Positions 37,370 to 47,937 are shown, counted from the stretch's first letter. The stretch is 64,000 nt of DNA from Brachybacterium sp. FME24 (GCF_014897705.1 NZ_JABUXV010000003.1:186001-250000), one strand, 5' to 3'. Numbers and translations: made by a program. Notes: a model not told the origin generated them from the letters alone.

Positions 37370-38929
37370 ATGACCTCCCCCCACCCTGCGCTGGGCGATG
37401 CCCTGTCCACCGCCGTGCTCGAGCCGGGTTCCGTGGCCCTCATCGGTGGTGGCCCCGGCGCCCTGGACCTCATCACGGTGCGCGGCCTGACTCTGCTGCG
37501 CCAGGCCGACGTGGTGGTGGTGGACCGACTGGGACCGGCCGGTCTCACCGAGCTGCTCGGCGCGGAGGTCGAGGTGATCGACGTCGGCAAGCGACCGGGT
37601 GCGCACTCCCTGCGCCAGTCCGGCATCGAGGAGCTGCTGGTGTCGAAGGCACTCTCCGGTCATCGGGTGGCCCGCCTCAAGGGCGGGGATCCCTTCGTCC
37701 TCGGCCGCGGCGGCGAGGAGGTGCTCGCCTGCCGCACCGTCGGCGTCCCCGTCCAGGTCGTCCCGGGCGTGACCTCGTCGATCGCCGGACCCACCGCCGG
37801 GGACGTCCCGGTCACCCATCGTGGCACCGCCGTCGCCCTCCACATCGTCAACGCCCATGGCGACCTGGGGCCGGCGGACCTCGCCGCCCTGCGGGACCCG
37901 GGCACCACCACAGTGCTCATGATGGGCGTGGAATGGTTGCCGCGGCTGGTCGCGCAATCCCTGCTGAACGGGGTCGACGCGGCCACCCCGGTCGCGATCG
38001 TGCAGAGTGCGACGATGGCGGATCAGAAGGTGGTGCGCGGCACCCTGGCCACCATCGAGCAGGTCGCCGCCGACGCCGAGATCTCCCACCCCGCCGTGAT
38101 CACCGTCGGTCGCACCGCCGCCAAGGGCTTCCTGGAGCCTCCGATCCTCGCCGACCCGGTCCACGGCGCCGGCCGCGAGTCCCTGCCGCGTCCCGAGCAG
38201 ACCCCGCCCCCGGCGACCGTCCCGACCCTCATCGGCTGCGCCCACGGCACCCGCCTGCGCGAAGGCCGCGACATGGTGCGGGCGATCCTGCGCCGGATCA
38301 CGGCGCTCGTGCCCGAGGTGCCGGTGCGCGAGGCCTATGTCGACGTGCAGTCCCCCGACGTGGCCGAGGTGGTCGCCGACCTGTCCTCCGTGGCCTCGGA
38401 CGTGCGCACCCGAGAGGACGATGTCCCGCCCGCCACCGTGGTGGTCCCGCTGCTGCTCTCGACCGGTTTCCATGTCAGGCAGGACATCGCAGCCGCCGTC
38501 GCGGACCGGGATGCGGTCGCCGCCGGGCCGCTCGGCCCCGACCCCCGGCTGGCGGAGGTCATGGCGCAGCGGCTCACGGAGGCCGGGGCCTCGAGCGCCG
38601 ACCCGGTGGTGATGGCGGTGGCGGGAACCCGGGACCCGGCCGGCCAGGAGATGGCCCAGGAGATGGGCCGCCTGCTCGCGGCGCAGCTCGGCCGCGAGGT
38701 GGCCGTCGGCTTCATCTCGGCCGCAGCACCCTCGGTGGCCGAGGCCGTCGACCGCCTGCGCACCGCGGGCGCGAACCGGATCGCCGTCGCGACCTACCTG
38801 CTCGCTCCCGGACAGTTCCACTCCCAGCTCGACGACGCCGGGGCGGACCTCGTCTCCGCCCCCCTCGGCGACCATCACCTGGTCGCGGAGGTCGCCGTGG
38901 ACCGGTACCGCTCGATCCTCGGCGCCTGA
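37370..38929 (+). CDS. Uroporphyrinogen-III methyltransferase fused to CbiX-type chelatase
   Basis: 519-aa two-part enzyme for siroheme, the sulfite reductase cofactor. Residues about 15-260 are a SUMT/CobA methyltransferase (SAM loop 'VALIGGGPGALDLITVRG', 'RLKGGDPFVLGRGGEEV', 'VVPGVTSSIAGP'). Residues about 280-519 are a CbiX/SirB-like sirohydrochlorin chelatase with metal His in 'LIGCAHGTRLREG' and a second repeat. The NAD-dependent precorrin-2 dehydrogenase part of CysG is missing. The ribosome-binding site is weak (GAGAG). Confidence 0.88.
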   Translation: MTSPHPALGDALSTAVLEPGSVALIGGGPGALDLITVRGLTLLRQADVVVVDRLGPAGLTELLGAEVEVIDVGKRPGAHSLRQSGIEELLVSKALSGHRVARLKGGDPFVLGRGGEEVLACRTVGVPVQVVPGVTSSIAGPTAGDVPVTHRGTAVALHIVNAHGDLGPADLAALRDPGTTTVLMMGVEWLPRLVAQSLLNGVDAATPVAIVQSATMADQKVVRGTLATIEQVAADAEISHPAVITVGRTAAKGFLEPPILADPVHGAGRESLPRPEQTPPPATVPTLIGCAHGTRLREGRDMVRAILRRITALVPEVPVREAYVDVQSPDVAEVVADLSSVASDVRTREDDVPPATVVVPLLLSTGFHVRQDIAAAVADRDAVAAGPLGPDPRLAEVMAQRLTEAGASSADPVVMAVAGTRDPAGQEMAQEMGRLLAAQLGREVAVGFISAAAPSVAEAVDRLRTAGANRIAVATYLLAPGQFHSQLDDAGADLVSAPLGDHHLVAEVAVDRYRSILGA

Positions 38930-38955
38930 GCGCGACCCGGATCAGTCCGGCGGGA

Positions 38956-40788
38956 TCAGTCCAGGTGCCGCCGGGTGGCGCCGTAGGTGGCCGAACGCAC
39001 CAGGTGCGCGTAGACCTTGAGCGCCTGGGAGACACTGCGCTCACGCTGTGCGGGACGCCAGGGCAGCGGACCCTTCGCCTCCCGGCGGCGGGCGATCTCC
39101 TGCTCGTCCACGTCGAGCTCCAGGAGGCGCTTGTCGACGTCCATGATGATCCGGTCGCCGTCCTCGACCAGAGCGATGAGGCCACCCTCGGCCGCTTCCG
39201 GAGAGATGTGTCCGATGGAGACACCGCTGGTGCCGCCGGAGAAGCGGCCGTCGGTGATCAGCGCGCAGGTCTTCCCCAGGCCGCGTCCCTTGAGGAAGGA
39301 GGTCGGGTACAGCATCTCCTGCATCCCGGGGCCGCCCTGGGGGCCCTCGAAACGGATCACCACCACGTCGCCGTCCTTGACGGTCTTGTCGAGGATCTTC
39401 TGGACCGCCTCCTCCTGGGACTCGCAGACCACCGCGGTCCCTTCGAAGTGGAAGAGATCCTCGGAGATGCCGGCCGTCTTGAACACGGCGCCTTCGGCGG
39501 CGAGGTTGCCCTTGAGGACGGCGAGGCCGCCATCCTTGGTGTAGGCGTGCGGGACCGCACGGACCACGCCCTCCTCGCCATCGGTGTCCAGCTCGTCCCA
39601 GGTGTTCGTGGTGGAGAACGCCTGCGTGGTGCGCACCCCGCCGGGGGCGGCATGGAACAGGGCCTCCGCCTTCTTGGAGGCCGAGCCGCCGCGGATGTCC
39701 CATTCGGCCAGCCAGCTGGAGAGGTCCGGGGAGTGCACGGTGTGGACGGTGTGGTCCAGCAGGCCGGCACGGTCGAGCTCGCCGAGGATCGCGGGGATGC
39801 CCCCGGCTCGGTGGACGTCCTCCACGTGGGCAGTGCCGTTGGGGGCGACCTTGGACAGGGTCGGCACCAGGCGGGAGATGCGGTCGATGTCGTCCAGGCC
39901 GAAGTCGACCTCGCCCTCGATCGCGGTGGCGAGGATGTGCAGCACCGTATTGGTGGAACCGCCCATCGCGACGTCCATGGCCATGGCGTTGGAGAAGGCC
40001 GCCTTGGTGGCGATCGAGCGCGGCAGGACCGACTCGTCGTCGTCCTCGTAGTAGCGCCTGGACAGGTCCACGATCTTCCGGCCGGCCTCGAGGAACAGCT
40101 CCCTGCGGAAGGCATGGGTGGCCAGTGTGGTGCCGTTGCCCGGCAGCGACAGTCCCAGCACTTCGGTGAGGCAGTTCATCGAGTTCGCGGTGAACATGCC
40201 CGAGCAGGAGCCGCAGGTGGGGCAGGCGTTCTCCTCGACCTCCGCGAGCTGGGCGTCGGTGATGGAGTCGTCCGCGCTGAGGGACATCGCATCGACCAGG
40301 TCGATGCGGTTCTCGGTGACGCCCTCGATGGGCTTGCCCGATTCCGACGGCCCGCCGGAGACGAAGACGACCGGGATGTTCAGGCGCATCGCGGCCATCA
40401 TGTGGCCCGGGGTGATCTTGTCGCAGTTGGAGATGCACACCAGGGCGTCCGCGGTATGGGCATTGACCATGTACTCGATGGAGTCGGCGATGATGTCGCG
40501 GCTGGGCAGCGAGTAGAGCATGCCGCCGTGGCCCATGGCGATGCCGTCGTCCACGGCGATGGTGTTGAACTCCTTGGAGACCCCGCCGGCCTCCGAGATC
40601 GCGCTGGCGACGAGGTCGCCCATGTTCTTGAGGTGCACATGACCGGGGACGAACTGGGTGTACGAGTTCGCGATCGCGACGATGGGCTTGCCGAAGTCAC
40701 CGCTCTGCATGCCGGTCGCGCGCCACAGGGCGCGGGCACCGGTCATGTTGCGGCCGTGGGTCGAGGTGCGGGAACGGAGCTGAGGCAT
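38956..40788 (-). CDS. ilvD: Dihydroxy-acid dehydratase (IlvD)
   Basis: Fe-S dehydratase forming the keto acids of valine and isoleucine. 610 aa. Cluster cysteines lie in '[13 protein letters not shown]' and '[18 protein letters not shown]'; '[17 protein letters not shown]' is a family signature. Convergent with the siroheme gene (27 bases). There is no strong ribosome-binding site before ATG 40788, but a clear promoter lies 50 bases upstream. Confidence 0.95.
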   Translation of the reverse strand: MPQLRSRTSTHGRNMTGARALWRATGMQSGDFGKPIVAIANSYTQFVPGHVHLKNMGDLVASAISEAGGVSKEFNTIAVDDGIAMGHGGMLYSLPSRDIIADSIEYMVNAHTADALVCISNCDKITPGHMMAAMRLNIPVVFVSGGPSESGKPIEGVTENRIDLVDAMSLSADDSITDAQLAEVEENACPTCGSCSGMFTANSMNCLTEVLGLSLPGNGTTLATHAFRRELFLEAGRKIVDLSRRYYEDDDESVLPRSIATKAAFSNAMAMDVAMGGSTNTVLHILATAIEGEVDFGLDDIDRISRLVPTLSKVAPNGTAHVEDVHRAGGIPAILGELDRAGLLDHTVHTVHSPDLSSWLAEWDIRGGSASKKAEALFHAAPGGVRTTQAFSTTNTWDELDTDGEEGVVRAVPHAYTKDGGLAVLKGNLAAEGAVFKTAGISEDLFHFEGTAVVCESQEEAVQKILDKTVKDGDVVVIRFEGPQGGPGMQEMLYPTSFLKGRGLGKTCALITDGRFSGGTSGVSIGHISPEAAEGGLIALVEDGDRIIMDVDKRLLELDVDEQEIARRREAKGPLPWRPAQRERSVSQALKVYAHLVRSATYGATRRHLD

Positions 40789-40837
40789 ACGACCATTAGG
40801 CCATGGGCGGCCCCTGCCCACCAAGACGGTCCGAATA

Positions 40838-40866
40838 CTAGTAGTGGGACTGATAGTTTTCGTCAA
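40838..40866 (-). promoter_or_regulatory. ilvD promoter
   Basis: Minus-strand TTGACG (40861-40866), exactly 17 bases, TACTAG (40838-40843). Start point near 40830, a 5' leader of about 42 bases. The region is shared with the divergent XRE regulator gene. Confidence 0.65.
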
Positions 40867-40903
40867 GGGGAGCCCGGGTGGACGTCGTACGGAAGGAGCA
40901 GCG

Positions 40904-41713
40904 ATGACGAAGGACCTGACCACGCGCACCGAGCTGGGGGCCTTCCTGCGGGGCAAGCGCACCCGCGCGCTGCGCGCGGACCACGACCTGCCACCAGCGG
41001 GGCGGGGCCGCACGACGGGACTGCGCCGGGAGGAGATCGCCGTCCTCTCCGGGGTCTCGGTGACCTGGTACACCTGGTTGGAGCAGGGGCGCGACATCAA
41101 CCCCTCCCGCCAGGTGGTCGACGCGATCGCCCTGCAGCTGCGTCTGACGGAGGCGGAGCACGACTACGTGCTGGGGCTGGCGGGCTTCGCCCCGAACCCG
41201 CGCCCTGCCCTGTCGGAGCCGGCGGCGGTGCCCGCTCACGTGCAGCACCTGCTGGACACCCTGGACCCGGCGCCGTCCTTCGCGCTGACTCCGCACTGGG
41301 ACATCGCCGCCTGGAACCCCGCCTACCAGGATCTCTTCCCCGGTGTCGCCGACGCCGACCCCACCCAGCGGAACCTGCTGGTGTTCATCTTCACGGACCC
41401 GCGGGTGCGGGATCTGCTGCCGGACTGGGAGCGCACCAGCCGCCGGTTCCTCGCGGAGTACCGCACGGAGACGGGGGCGCGCCGCGGCGGGACGGCGCAC
41501 GTGCGCCTGCTGACCCATCTGCGCTCGGCCAGCGAGGACTTCGCCCGCGCGTGGGACGAGAACGCGGTCCAGCGATTCGCCTCGAGCCGACGGGAGTTCA
41601 CCCACCCGCGGCACGGAGACGTCGCCTACGAGCAGGTCAATCTCCTCCCGCAGGACGCACCGGAACTGCGCGTGATCAGCTATCTGCCGATCACGCGCGC
41701 CGGCGGCCGCTGA
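40904..41713 (+). CDS. XRE-family regulator with MmyB-like ligand domain
   Basis: 269 aa. N-terminal helix-turn-helix containing '[20 protein letters not shown]' and '[10 protein letters not shown]', then the MmyB-like domain with '[20 protein letters not shown]' and C-terminal '[13 protein letters not shown]'. Family members in actinobacteria often control an adjacent oxidoreductase, but here the divergent neighbour is ilvD. GGAAGGAG precedes ATG 40904. Convergent with gatB (3 bases between stops). Confidence 0.88.
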   Translation: MTKDLTTRTELGAFLRGKRTRALRADHDLPPAGRGRTTGLRREEIAVLSGVSVTWYTWLEQGRDINPSRQVVDAIALQLRLTEAEHDYVLGLAGFAPNPRPALSEPAAVPAHVQHLLDTLDPAPSFALTPHWDIAAWNPAYQDLFPGVADADPTQRNLLVFIFTDPRVRDLLPDWERTSRRFLAEYRTETGARRGGTAHVRLLTHLRSASEDFARAWDENAVQRFASSRREFTHPRHGDVAYEQVNLLPQDAPELRVISYLPITRAGGR

Positions 41714-41716
41714 CGG

Positions 41717-43231
41717 TCAGCCGGTGACGCCCAGCTTCTCCATGATGATCTCGCGCACGCGGCCGGCGTCTGCCTGGCCGCGGGTGGCCTTCATGATCGG
41801 TCCGATGAGGGCGCCGATGGCCTGGACCTTGCCGCCCTGGATCTTGGCGACCACGTCGGGGTTGTCGGCGATGGCCTGATCGACGGCGCCGGTGAGCACC
41901 GACTCGTCGGAGACGACCGCGAGCCCCTCCTGCTCGACGATCTCGGCCGGGCCTCCCTGACCCTCGAGGATCTTGAGAAGGACCTGCTTGGCGATCTTGT
42001 CGTTGATCTTCTTCCCGTCGACCAGGCCCTGCAGCTCGGCGATCTGGACCGGGGTGACCGACAGGTCCTCGAGCTCGACGTCGCGGTCCTTGGCCACGCG
42101 GGCCAGTTCCCCCATCCACCACTTGCGGGCGGACTGGGCGCTCGCGCCGGCGCTGACCGTGGACTCGATCAGGTCGAGGGCGCCGGCGTTGATCGCGTCG
42201 CGCATCTCGAGATCGCTGAAACCCCACTCGCCCAGCAGGCGGCGACGACGCGCCGCCGGCAGCTCGGGAAGCCCGCTGCGGATCTCCTCGACCCACTCGC
42301 GGCTCGGGGCGACCGGGACCAGGTCCGGCTCCGGGAAGTACCGGTAGTCCTCGGCGTCGGACTTCGGGCGGCCCGAGGAGGTATCGCCGGTGTCCTCGTG
42401 GAAGTGACGGGTCTCCTGGACGATCTTCTGCCCGGCGTCGAGCATGCCCGCCTGGCGGGAGATCTCCGAACGCACCGTGCGCTCCATGGCGCGGAAGGAG
42501 TTGACGTTCTTCGTCTCGGTGCGGGTGCCCAGAGGAGCCTCGGCATCCGCTCGCAGGGAGACGTTGATGTCGGCGCGCACGTTGCCCCGCTCCATCTTCG
42601 CCTCGGAGATGTCCAGCGCCCGGAAGATGTCGCGCAGGGTGCGCACGTAGGCGGCGGCGACCTCGGGGGCCCGCCCCTTGGTGTTCGGGATCGGCTTGGT
42701 GACGATCTCGACCAGGGGCACACCGGCGCGGTTGTAGTCGACCTGGGAGTGGGTCGCGCCGTGGATGCGTCCAGTTGCGCCGCCGACGTGGGTGTTCTTG
42801 CCGGCGTCCTCCTCCATGTGGGCACGCTCGATCTCGACGCGGATGACCTCGCCGTCCTCGAGCTCGATGTCGACCCATCCCTCGTAGGCGATGGGCTCGT
42901 CGTACTGCGAGGTCTGGAAGTTCTTGGTCAGGTCCGGGTAGAAGTACTGCTTGCGCGCGAACCGGCAGGTCTCGGCGATGGAGCAGTTCAGCGCGAGCCC
43001 GATCTTGATCGCGTACTCGACGGCCGTGCGGTTCACGACCGGCAGCGCGCCGGGAAGCCCGAGCGAAGTCGGGGTGATCGCCGTGTTGGGCTCGGCGGCG
43101 AACACGTTGGGCGCGCCGTCGAACATCTTGGTGGCGGTACCGAGCTCGACGTGGACCTCGATCCCCAGGACCGGGTCGTAGCGTTCGATGGCCTCGTCGT
43201 AGTCGACGGGTTCGATGGTGGTCGCAGTCAT
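41717..43231 (-). CDS. gatB: Asp/Glu-tRNA amidotransferase subunit B (GatB)
   Basis: 504-aa tRNA-binding and kinase subunit of GatCAB, converting Glu-tRNA(Gln) to Gln-tRNA(Gln). N-terminal 'VLGIEVHVELGTATKMF', 'FYPDLTKNFQTSQYDEPIA', and the C-terminal YqeY-like tail domain. ATG 43231 overlaps the gatA stop (TGATG); an in-frame GTG one codon upstream is an alternative. AGGAGGAG precedes. Confidence 0.96.
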   Translation of the reverse strand: MTATTIEPVDYDEAIERYDPVLGIEVHVELGTATKMFDGAPNVFAAEPNTAITPTSLGLPGALPVVNRTAVEYAIKIGLALNCSIAETCRFARKQYFYPDLTKNFQTSQYDEPIAYEGWVDIELEDGEVIRVEIERAHMEEDAGKNTHVGGATGRIHGATHSQVDYNRAGVPLVEIVTKPIPNTKGRAPEVAAAYVRTLRDIFRALDISEAKMERGNVRADINVSLRADAEAPLGTRTETKNVNSFRAMERTVRSEISRQAGMLDAGQKIVQETRHFHEDTGDTSSGRPKSDAEDYRYFPEPDLVPVAPSREWVEEIRSGLPELPAARRRRLLGEWGFSDLEMRDAINAGALDLIESTVSAGASAQSARKWWMGELARVAKDRDVELEDLSVTPVQIAELQGLVDGKKINDKIAKQVLLKILEGQGGPAEIVEQEGLAVVSDESVLTGAVDQAIADNPDVVAKIQGGKVQAIGALIGPIMKATRGQADAGRVREIIMEKLGVTG

Positions 43232-44745
43232 CACTTCACTCCTCCTGTGAGCCCGGCGAGCTCGGGGGCCTTGGCCAGCAGGGGACCTCCCCAGGCGTCC
43301 TCGAGCAGCGCCTCCAGGGCACCGCCGACGCGGTAGAGGCGCTCGTCGGCCCGGGCGGGGGCGAGGAACTGGATGCCGGCGGGAAGGCCGTCCTCGGCCA
43401 GGCCGCTGGGCACCGAGATGCCCGGGGTGCCGGCGAGGTTGGCGGGGATGGTGGCGATGTCGTTCATGTACATCGCCATCGGGTCGTCGACCTTCTCGCC
43501 GAGGCGGAAGGCGACGGTCGGCGAGGTCGGCGAGGCGAGCACGTCGACCTGCTCGAAGGCGGCGGTGAAGTCGCGCTGCACGAGGGTGCGGACCTTCTGC
43601 GCGCTGCCGTAGTAGGCGTCGTAGTACCCGGCCGACAGGGCGTAGGTGCCCAGCAGGATGCGGCGCTTGACCTCGTCGCCGAAGCCGGCGCCTCGGGTGG
43701 CCTTCATGACGGACTCGGCGGTGGGGTGATCCTCGGGGATCACGCGCAGGCCGAAGCGCATGCCGTCGAACTTCGCGAGGTTGCTCGAGGCCTCCGACGG
43801 CATGATCAGGTAGTAGGCGCCCAGGGCGTACCGGAAGTTCGGGCAGGAGATGCGCACGATCTCTGCGCCCGCCTGCTCCAGCTGTGCGAGGGACTCCGTG
43901 AACCGGGCCCGGACCTCGGGGGCGAAGCCGTCCCCCTCGAGCTCCTCGATGACACCCACGCGCAGGCCCCTGACGTCCTTGCTGCGCGCCGCCGCGGTGT
44001 AGGCGCCGATGGGGTCGGTGAGGGAGGTCGAGTCGTGCGGGTCGTGCCCGGCGATGAGCTCGTGCAGCAGCGCGGCGTCCTCGACGGTGCGGGTGACGGG
44101 TCCTGCCTGGTCCAGCGAGCTGGCCATGGCGATCAGGCCGTAGCGGGAGACGGAGCCGTAGGTCGGCTTCACGCCGACGGTGCCGGTGACGGCGCCGGGC
44201 TGACGGATGGAGCCGCCGGTGTCGGTGCCGATCGCCAGCGGCGCCTCGTAGGCGCCCACCGCTGCCGCGCTGCCGCCGCCGGAGCCGCCGGGGATCCGGT
44301 CCCGGTCCCAGGGGTTGCGGGTGAGGCCGAACGCGCTGGTCTCGGTGGAGGAACCCATGGCGAATTCGTCCATGTTGGTCTTGCCGAGGATCGGCAGGCC
44401 GGCCTTGCGCAGGGCCGTGACCAGGGTCGCGTCGTAGGGCGGGATCCAGCCCTCGAGGATCTTGGAGCCCGCGGTGGTCGGCTGGCCCTGCGTGACCACG
44501 ATGTCCTTGACGGCGATCGGGACCCCGGCGAGCGCGTGCAGCTCCTCGCCGGCGGCGCGGCGGGAGTCGATGTCGGCGGCGGTGGCCAGTGCTTCGTCCT
44601 GGTTCACGTGGAGGAAGGCGTTGAGGTCGCCGTCGACGTCGGCGATGCGGTCGAGATGGGCACGCGTGAGCTCCTGCGAGGAGACCTCACCGGTGCTCAG
44701 CGCGGTGGCCTGGGCGGCGGCGCTGCGGCGGATGATGTCGGTCAT
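43231..44745 (-). CDS. gatA: Asp/Glu-tRNA amidotransferase subunit A (GatA)
   Basis: 504-aa amidase-signature glutaminase of GatCAB. Catalytic Lys in '[11 protein letters not shown]' and Ser pair in '[20 protein letters not shown]' with '[16 protein letters not shown]' form the Ser-cisSer-Lys site. Follows gatC by 4 bases and overlaps gatB. Confidence 0.96.
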   Translation of the reverse strand: MTDIIRRSAAAQATALSTGEVSSQELTRAHLDRIADVDGDLNAFLHVNQDEALATAADIDSRRAAGEELHALAGVPIAVKDIVVTQGQPTTAGSKILEGWIPPYDATLVTALRKAGLPILGKTNMDEFAMGSSTETSAFGLTRNPWDRDRIPGGSGGGSAAAVGAYEAPLAIGTDTGGSIRQPGAVTGTVGVKPTYGSVSRYGLIAMASSLDQAGPVTRTVEDAALLHELIAGHDPHDSTSLTDPIGAYTAAARSKDVRGLRVGVIEELEGDGFAPEVRARFTESLAQLEQAGAEIVRISCPNFRYALGAYYLIMPSEASSNLAKFDGMRFGLRVIPEDHPTAESVMKATRGAGFGDEVKRRILLGTYALSAGYYDAYYGSAQKVRTLVQRDFTAAFEQVDVLASPTSPTVAFRLGEKVDDPMAMYMNDIATIPANLAGTPGISVPSGLAEDGLPAGIQFLAPARADERLYRVGGALEALLEDAWGGPLLAKAPELAGLTGGVK

Positions 44746-44749
44746 GGAG

Positions 44750-45055
44750 TCACTCCTCTCCCAGGATCTGTGGGACGGCGAAACGGCCGTCCTGTGCCTC
44801 AGGAGCGCCGGCGAGCGCCTGCTCCTGGGTCAGGGTGTTCTCGACGACGTCCTCACGGAAGACGTTCGTCATGGCAATGGGGTGGGACGTCGCGGGAACA
44901 TCCTCGGTGGCGACCTCGGAGACGGAGGCGACAGCGTCCATGATGGAGTCGAACTCGCCGGCGAAGCGGTCGATCTCCTCATCACTGAGCTGGATCCGTG
45001 CGAGGTCGGCGAGGCGTGCGACGTCATCTCGTCCGATCGAAGGCATGAGGGTCAT
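44750..45055 (-). CDS. gatC: Asp/Glu-tRNA amidotransferase subunit C (GatC)
   Basis: 101-aa assembly subunit with '[20 protein letters not shown]' and '[20 protein letters not shown]', both family landmarks. ATG 45055 starts 1 base after the acetyltransferase stop, suggesting coupled translation; ATG 45046 is an alternative. Confidence 0.93.
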   Translation of the reverse strand: MTLMPSIGRDDVARLADLARIQLSDEEIDRFAGEFDSIMDAVASVSEVATEDVPATSHPIAMTNVFREDVVENTLTQEQALAGAPEAQDGRFAVPQILGEE

Positions 45056-45056
45056 T

Positions 45057-45929
45057 CTAGGTCGGGTCGCTGGGCGCGGTGCGCACCCGGTAGTGATACT
45101 CGCCCAGATGCTCGAATCCCAGGCCCCGGTAGAGGGCCAGTGCGGGAGCGTTGTCCTGCTCGACCTCGAGCAGGACGCGGTCGGCGCCCTGGACGGCGGC
45201 GATCGCCAGCAGGGTCTGCGAGAGGGCGCGGCCCAGCCCTCGCCGGCGATGAGCAGGATCGACCGCGATCATGTTCAGGACGGCGACCGTCTCCCGGCCC
45301 GCTTCGACCAGCGCCGCGCGGCCGACGGCGACCGGCTCCGCTCCGGTCCCTCCCTCGAGATCCCCTTCCGCCCGAAGCAGCACCTGCACCGCCGGCGTGC
45401 CGGCGAGGATGTCGTGCATCGTCTCGCGGGCCTGATCGCCGTCGCGCGGTGCGAGGAGCCAGGCCGCCTCGAACCAGTCCTCATCCAGTGCGCCGGTGCG
45501 GATCTCGGCCGACGGATGGGGATCAGGCAATCGGGCGCCGCGGAGGGTCGTCGCGAGCAGTGCGCTGTGCCCCGTGCTCTCGTAGCCGCGCTCGGCGAGG
45601 ACGGTGTCGAGCTGGGCGGGGCCGTGCATGTCCAGGACCCGGAACGTCGACGGTTCCCCGGCCATCGCGTACAGCGCCTCGACCCGCTCGATCGCCCCGT
45701 TCAGGGCGTCGTCGGCGGTCGGGGCCTCGAGGGCGAGGGCACTGTTGGCGCGCCGGGTGACGCCTCGTGAGCGCAGCAGCGCGAAACCGTCGACATCGAG
45801 GCGCTGCAGAGGCCGCCAGCCAGCGATCAGAGCCTCGGCGAGTCGAAAGCCGGTCAGCGGGCGGGGGGTCGTCTTCGCGGTGGTCTTCGCAGAGTTCTTC
45901 GCGGGGGCGCGGCGGGAGCGTGGGGTCAC
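45057..45929 (-). CDS. GNAT-family acetyltransferase
   Basis: 290 aa. N-terminal basic and Ala/Thr/Lys-rich tail, a degenerate N-terminal half, and a GNAT domain with acetyl-CoA loop 'AVDPAHRRRGLGRALSQTL' and 'LALYRGLGFEHLGEYHYRV'. Substrate unknown. GTG 45929 is the last start before the conserved region; the upstream frame has no ribosome-binding site. First gene of a run into gatCAB. Confidence 0.8.
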   Translation of the reverse strand: MTPRSRRAPAKNSAKTTAKTTPRPLTGFRLAEALIAGWRPLQRLDVDGFALLRSRGVTRRANSALALEAPTADDALNGAIERVEALYAMAGEPSTFRVLDMHGPAQLDTVLAERGYESTGHSALLATTLRGARLPDPHPSAEIRTGALDEDWFEAAWLLAPRDGDQARETMHDILAGTPAVQVLLRAEGDLEGGTGAEPVAVGRAALVEAGRETVAVLNMIAVDPAHRRRGLGRALSQTLLAIAAVQGADRVLLEVEQDNAPALALYRGLGFEHLGEYHYRVRTAPSDPT

Positions 45930-46026
45930 CCGACCGATCGTAGCGATTCCGCCCGCCGGGCTGGCGCCGTCGGGCGGACACCCCGGTAGACTTCCCCACT
46001 CCAGCGCAGCACGAAGGGACCCCGCC

Positions 46027-46233
46027 ATGTCCGTCGACCCGAACATCGACTACACCTCCCACGACCCCGAGGACGGCGCACAGGCGTCGCAGGATCCGGC
46101 GATCCAGGAGGCTCAGGAGCTCGAGGCGACGATGCGCCGCGCCCTGGCCACCAAGGAGGATCCGCTGCGTGACGACGAGTCCACCTCGGAACGTCTGCGC
46201 CGGCTCGCCGGCGAGAACGGATCCTCGCAGTAG
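46027..46233 (+). CDS. Small acidic hypothetical protein (68 aa)
   Basis: 68 residues, strongly polar: 'IDYTSHDPEDGAQASQDPAI' then a helical 'EAQELEATMRRALATKEDPL' and 'SERLRRLAGENGSS'. AAGGGA precedes ATG 46027. No family recognised. Divergent from the acetyltransferase (97-base spacer), convergent with the HTTM-like gene. Confidence 0.65.
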   Translation: MSVDPNIDYTSHDPEDGAQASQDPAIQEAQELEATMRRALATKEDPLRDDESTSERLRRLAGENGSSQ

Positions 46234-46251
46234 TTCTCCGACCGCCGTCGC

Positions 46252-47169
46252 TCAGTTCCTCGGCTCGGGCGGCGGCATCAGCAGGAACGGCAGGTAGAGC
46301 ACGCCTGAGAGGTTGTAGGGGAAGGTGATCCGCATGATCGCCTTGATCCCCCAGTGCATCGCGAACGCCCCCAGCGCGAACAGTCGCCCTGCCCGGTGAT
46401 CGAGCACGGCGAGCGGGGCACCCATCTCGACGATCAGGGAGATCACCGCCATCGCGGTGAACAGCTCCCGATGCGGGTAGAGCAGCTTCCCCAGGGGTGA
46501 GGCCTCTTCCCCGAGCATCTCCTTGCGCAGGGCATCGAAGGCCACCTGGCCGCGCATGTTCCCGCCGTCGACCCATCTGATCCCGTTCCCGCCGGTGAAT
46601 TTGGCGAGCCCCGCGAGCAGGTAGGTCAGCGCGACCGCGGCGTTCATCACCGTCGGCGTCGCCCCGTACATCCACGAGCGGCGCCCGGGCAGCAGGGAGC
46701 GGTCGCGCACGAGCGCGTCCAGGCTCAGCGCGTCGGCCGACGGCGCGGCGCCGAGCACCATCGTGTGCAGCACCAGGTTGTTCTCGTGGTGGAAGACCAT
46801 CGACCAGGAGTTGCGGTAGGAGAAGTTCCAGGTCTGCAGCGCCGAATGCAACGGGCCGACGATGCGATGCGCCACTCCCGCGGTGAACAGGGCTCCGGTG
46901 ACGAGGGAGGCATCCAGGAGCCGGTCTGCCACGACCGGGGGCAGGGGTGAGCGCAGGATGCGCGCCGGGCCGACCGGGTCGAAGCTCGCGGCATCGGTGC
47001 GATGCACGCCCTTGTAGAGCTTCCGCCTGCGGGCGATATGCCAGAGGTGGTACCCGCCGACGGCCACCCGCAGCAGGGCCGGGGTGGCAGCCCCGGTGCG
47101 CGGTGCCAGGTGCCGACGTGCGGTGGAGGCGGCCGCGATCAGCGCGCCGGTGAGTCCGGCCCCGCTCAT
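46252..47169 (-). CDS. HTTM/gamma-carboxylase-like membrane protein
   Basis: 305 aa, about five to six membrane segments, with the pattern of HTTM (vitamin-K gamma-carboxylase-like) proteins: 'SMVFHHENNLVLHTMVLGAA' and 'AGLAKFTGGNGIRWVDGGNM' followed by 'LYPHRELFTAMAVISLIVEM'. Catalytic function in bacteria is unknown. Its start overlaps the stop of the partner gene at 47166. Confidence 0.72.
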   Translation of the reverse strand: MSGAGLTGALIAAASTARRHLAPRTGAATPALLRVAVGGYHLWHIARRRKLYKGVHRTDAASFDPVGPARILRSPLPPVVADRLLDASLVTGALFTAGVAHRIVGPLHSALQTWNFSYRNSWSMVFHHENNLVLHTMVLGAAPSADALSLDALVRDRSLLPGRRSWMYGATPTVMNAAVALTYLLAGLAKFTGGNGIRWVDGGNMRGQVAFDALRKEMLGEEASPLGKLLYPHRELFTAMAVISLIVEMGAPLAVLDHRAGRLFALGAFAMHWGIKAIMRITFPYNLSGVLYLPFLLMPPPEPRN

Positions 47170-47753
47170 CGTCCGGCCTCCGTCCCGAAGGAGGCGCCGG
47201 CGTGCCCCACCCGCTGGATCGCTCGACCTGGAACGTCGGCCGAGCCGCGCACGTCCAGCTTCGAGGTGAACACCTCGCGCGCCCTGCCGGTCATGAACGG
47301 TTCGACGAGATAGCGCCCGCGCACGATGTGCACCCGCACCACGTCGCGATCAGCGCCCCGGTCCCGCACCGAGAGCAGCTCGGCCGCGCGCTCGGCGATC
47401 TGCTGTCCGTCTCCGCTCAGCACACGCCGCCGCACCTGTCGGCGCACGGCATTGAGCCCGCCGGTTCCGAGGTAGGAGTAGTGCAGCGGGGCCACCGATC
47501 CGTCGGCCCGCACACCCAGGAGGTGCGTCACCCAGTAGTGCTCCTTCCGCTTCGCGGAGAACATGGGGTAGTGGCTGAAGGGGAAGGAATCCCGGGCGTC
47601 GTCGCGCCCGAGCCGCCGGGCCGGGAGAGACACGGCGGTCAGCAGCAGCGCCGTCACCACCGCGGCGACCAGGCGGGTCCCCGAGGTGTCGGGGAGCGTG
47701 GCCCCGAGAGGACCGCGGTCGCAGGAGGTCGGAGGACCGGCTTCGTTGCTCAT
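47166..47753 (-). CDS. Membrane-anchored partner of HTTM-like protein
   Basis: 195 aa: one N-terminal membrane segment ('TRLVAAVVTALLLTAVSLPA'), then an outside domain with 'SFPFSHYPMFSAKRKEHYWV' and 'RVHIVRGRYLVEPFMTGRAR'. No named family. The ATGA overlap with the HTTM-like gene suggests the two proteins act together. ATG 47753; longer upstream frame overlaps recQ control region. Confidence 0.65.
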   Translation of the reverse strand: MSNEAGPPTSCDRGPLGATLPDTSGTRLVAAVVTALLLTAVSLPARRLGRDDARDSFPFSHYPMFSAKRKEHYWVTHLLGVRADGSVAPLHYSYLGTGGLNAVRRQVRRRVLSGDGQQIAERAAELLSVRDRGADRDVVRVHIVRGRYLVEPFMTGRAREVFTSKLDVRGSADVPGRAIQRVGHAGASFGTEAGR

Positions 47754-47937
47754 GACGACCACCGTAGAGGGGCCCGATGAGACCGATTCGTCCCGGGATG
47801 AGAGGACGATGAGAGTCCTCTCAGAACACCCTGGATCCAGAGCCCCCTCGTCACGGGATGCTTCCTCCCCATCCCGCTCGTGTCCACACCGCCGCGCCGT
47901 GTCCTCGACGGTCGGTCGCAGTTGCCACACTGGGGGC

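Noticed and set aside
36548-38878. 776-aa minus-strand frame opposite the TauE and siroheme genes
   Set aside because: His/Arg/Gly-rich shadow without motifs; both plus-strand genes are recognisable.
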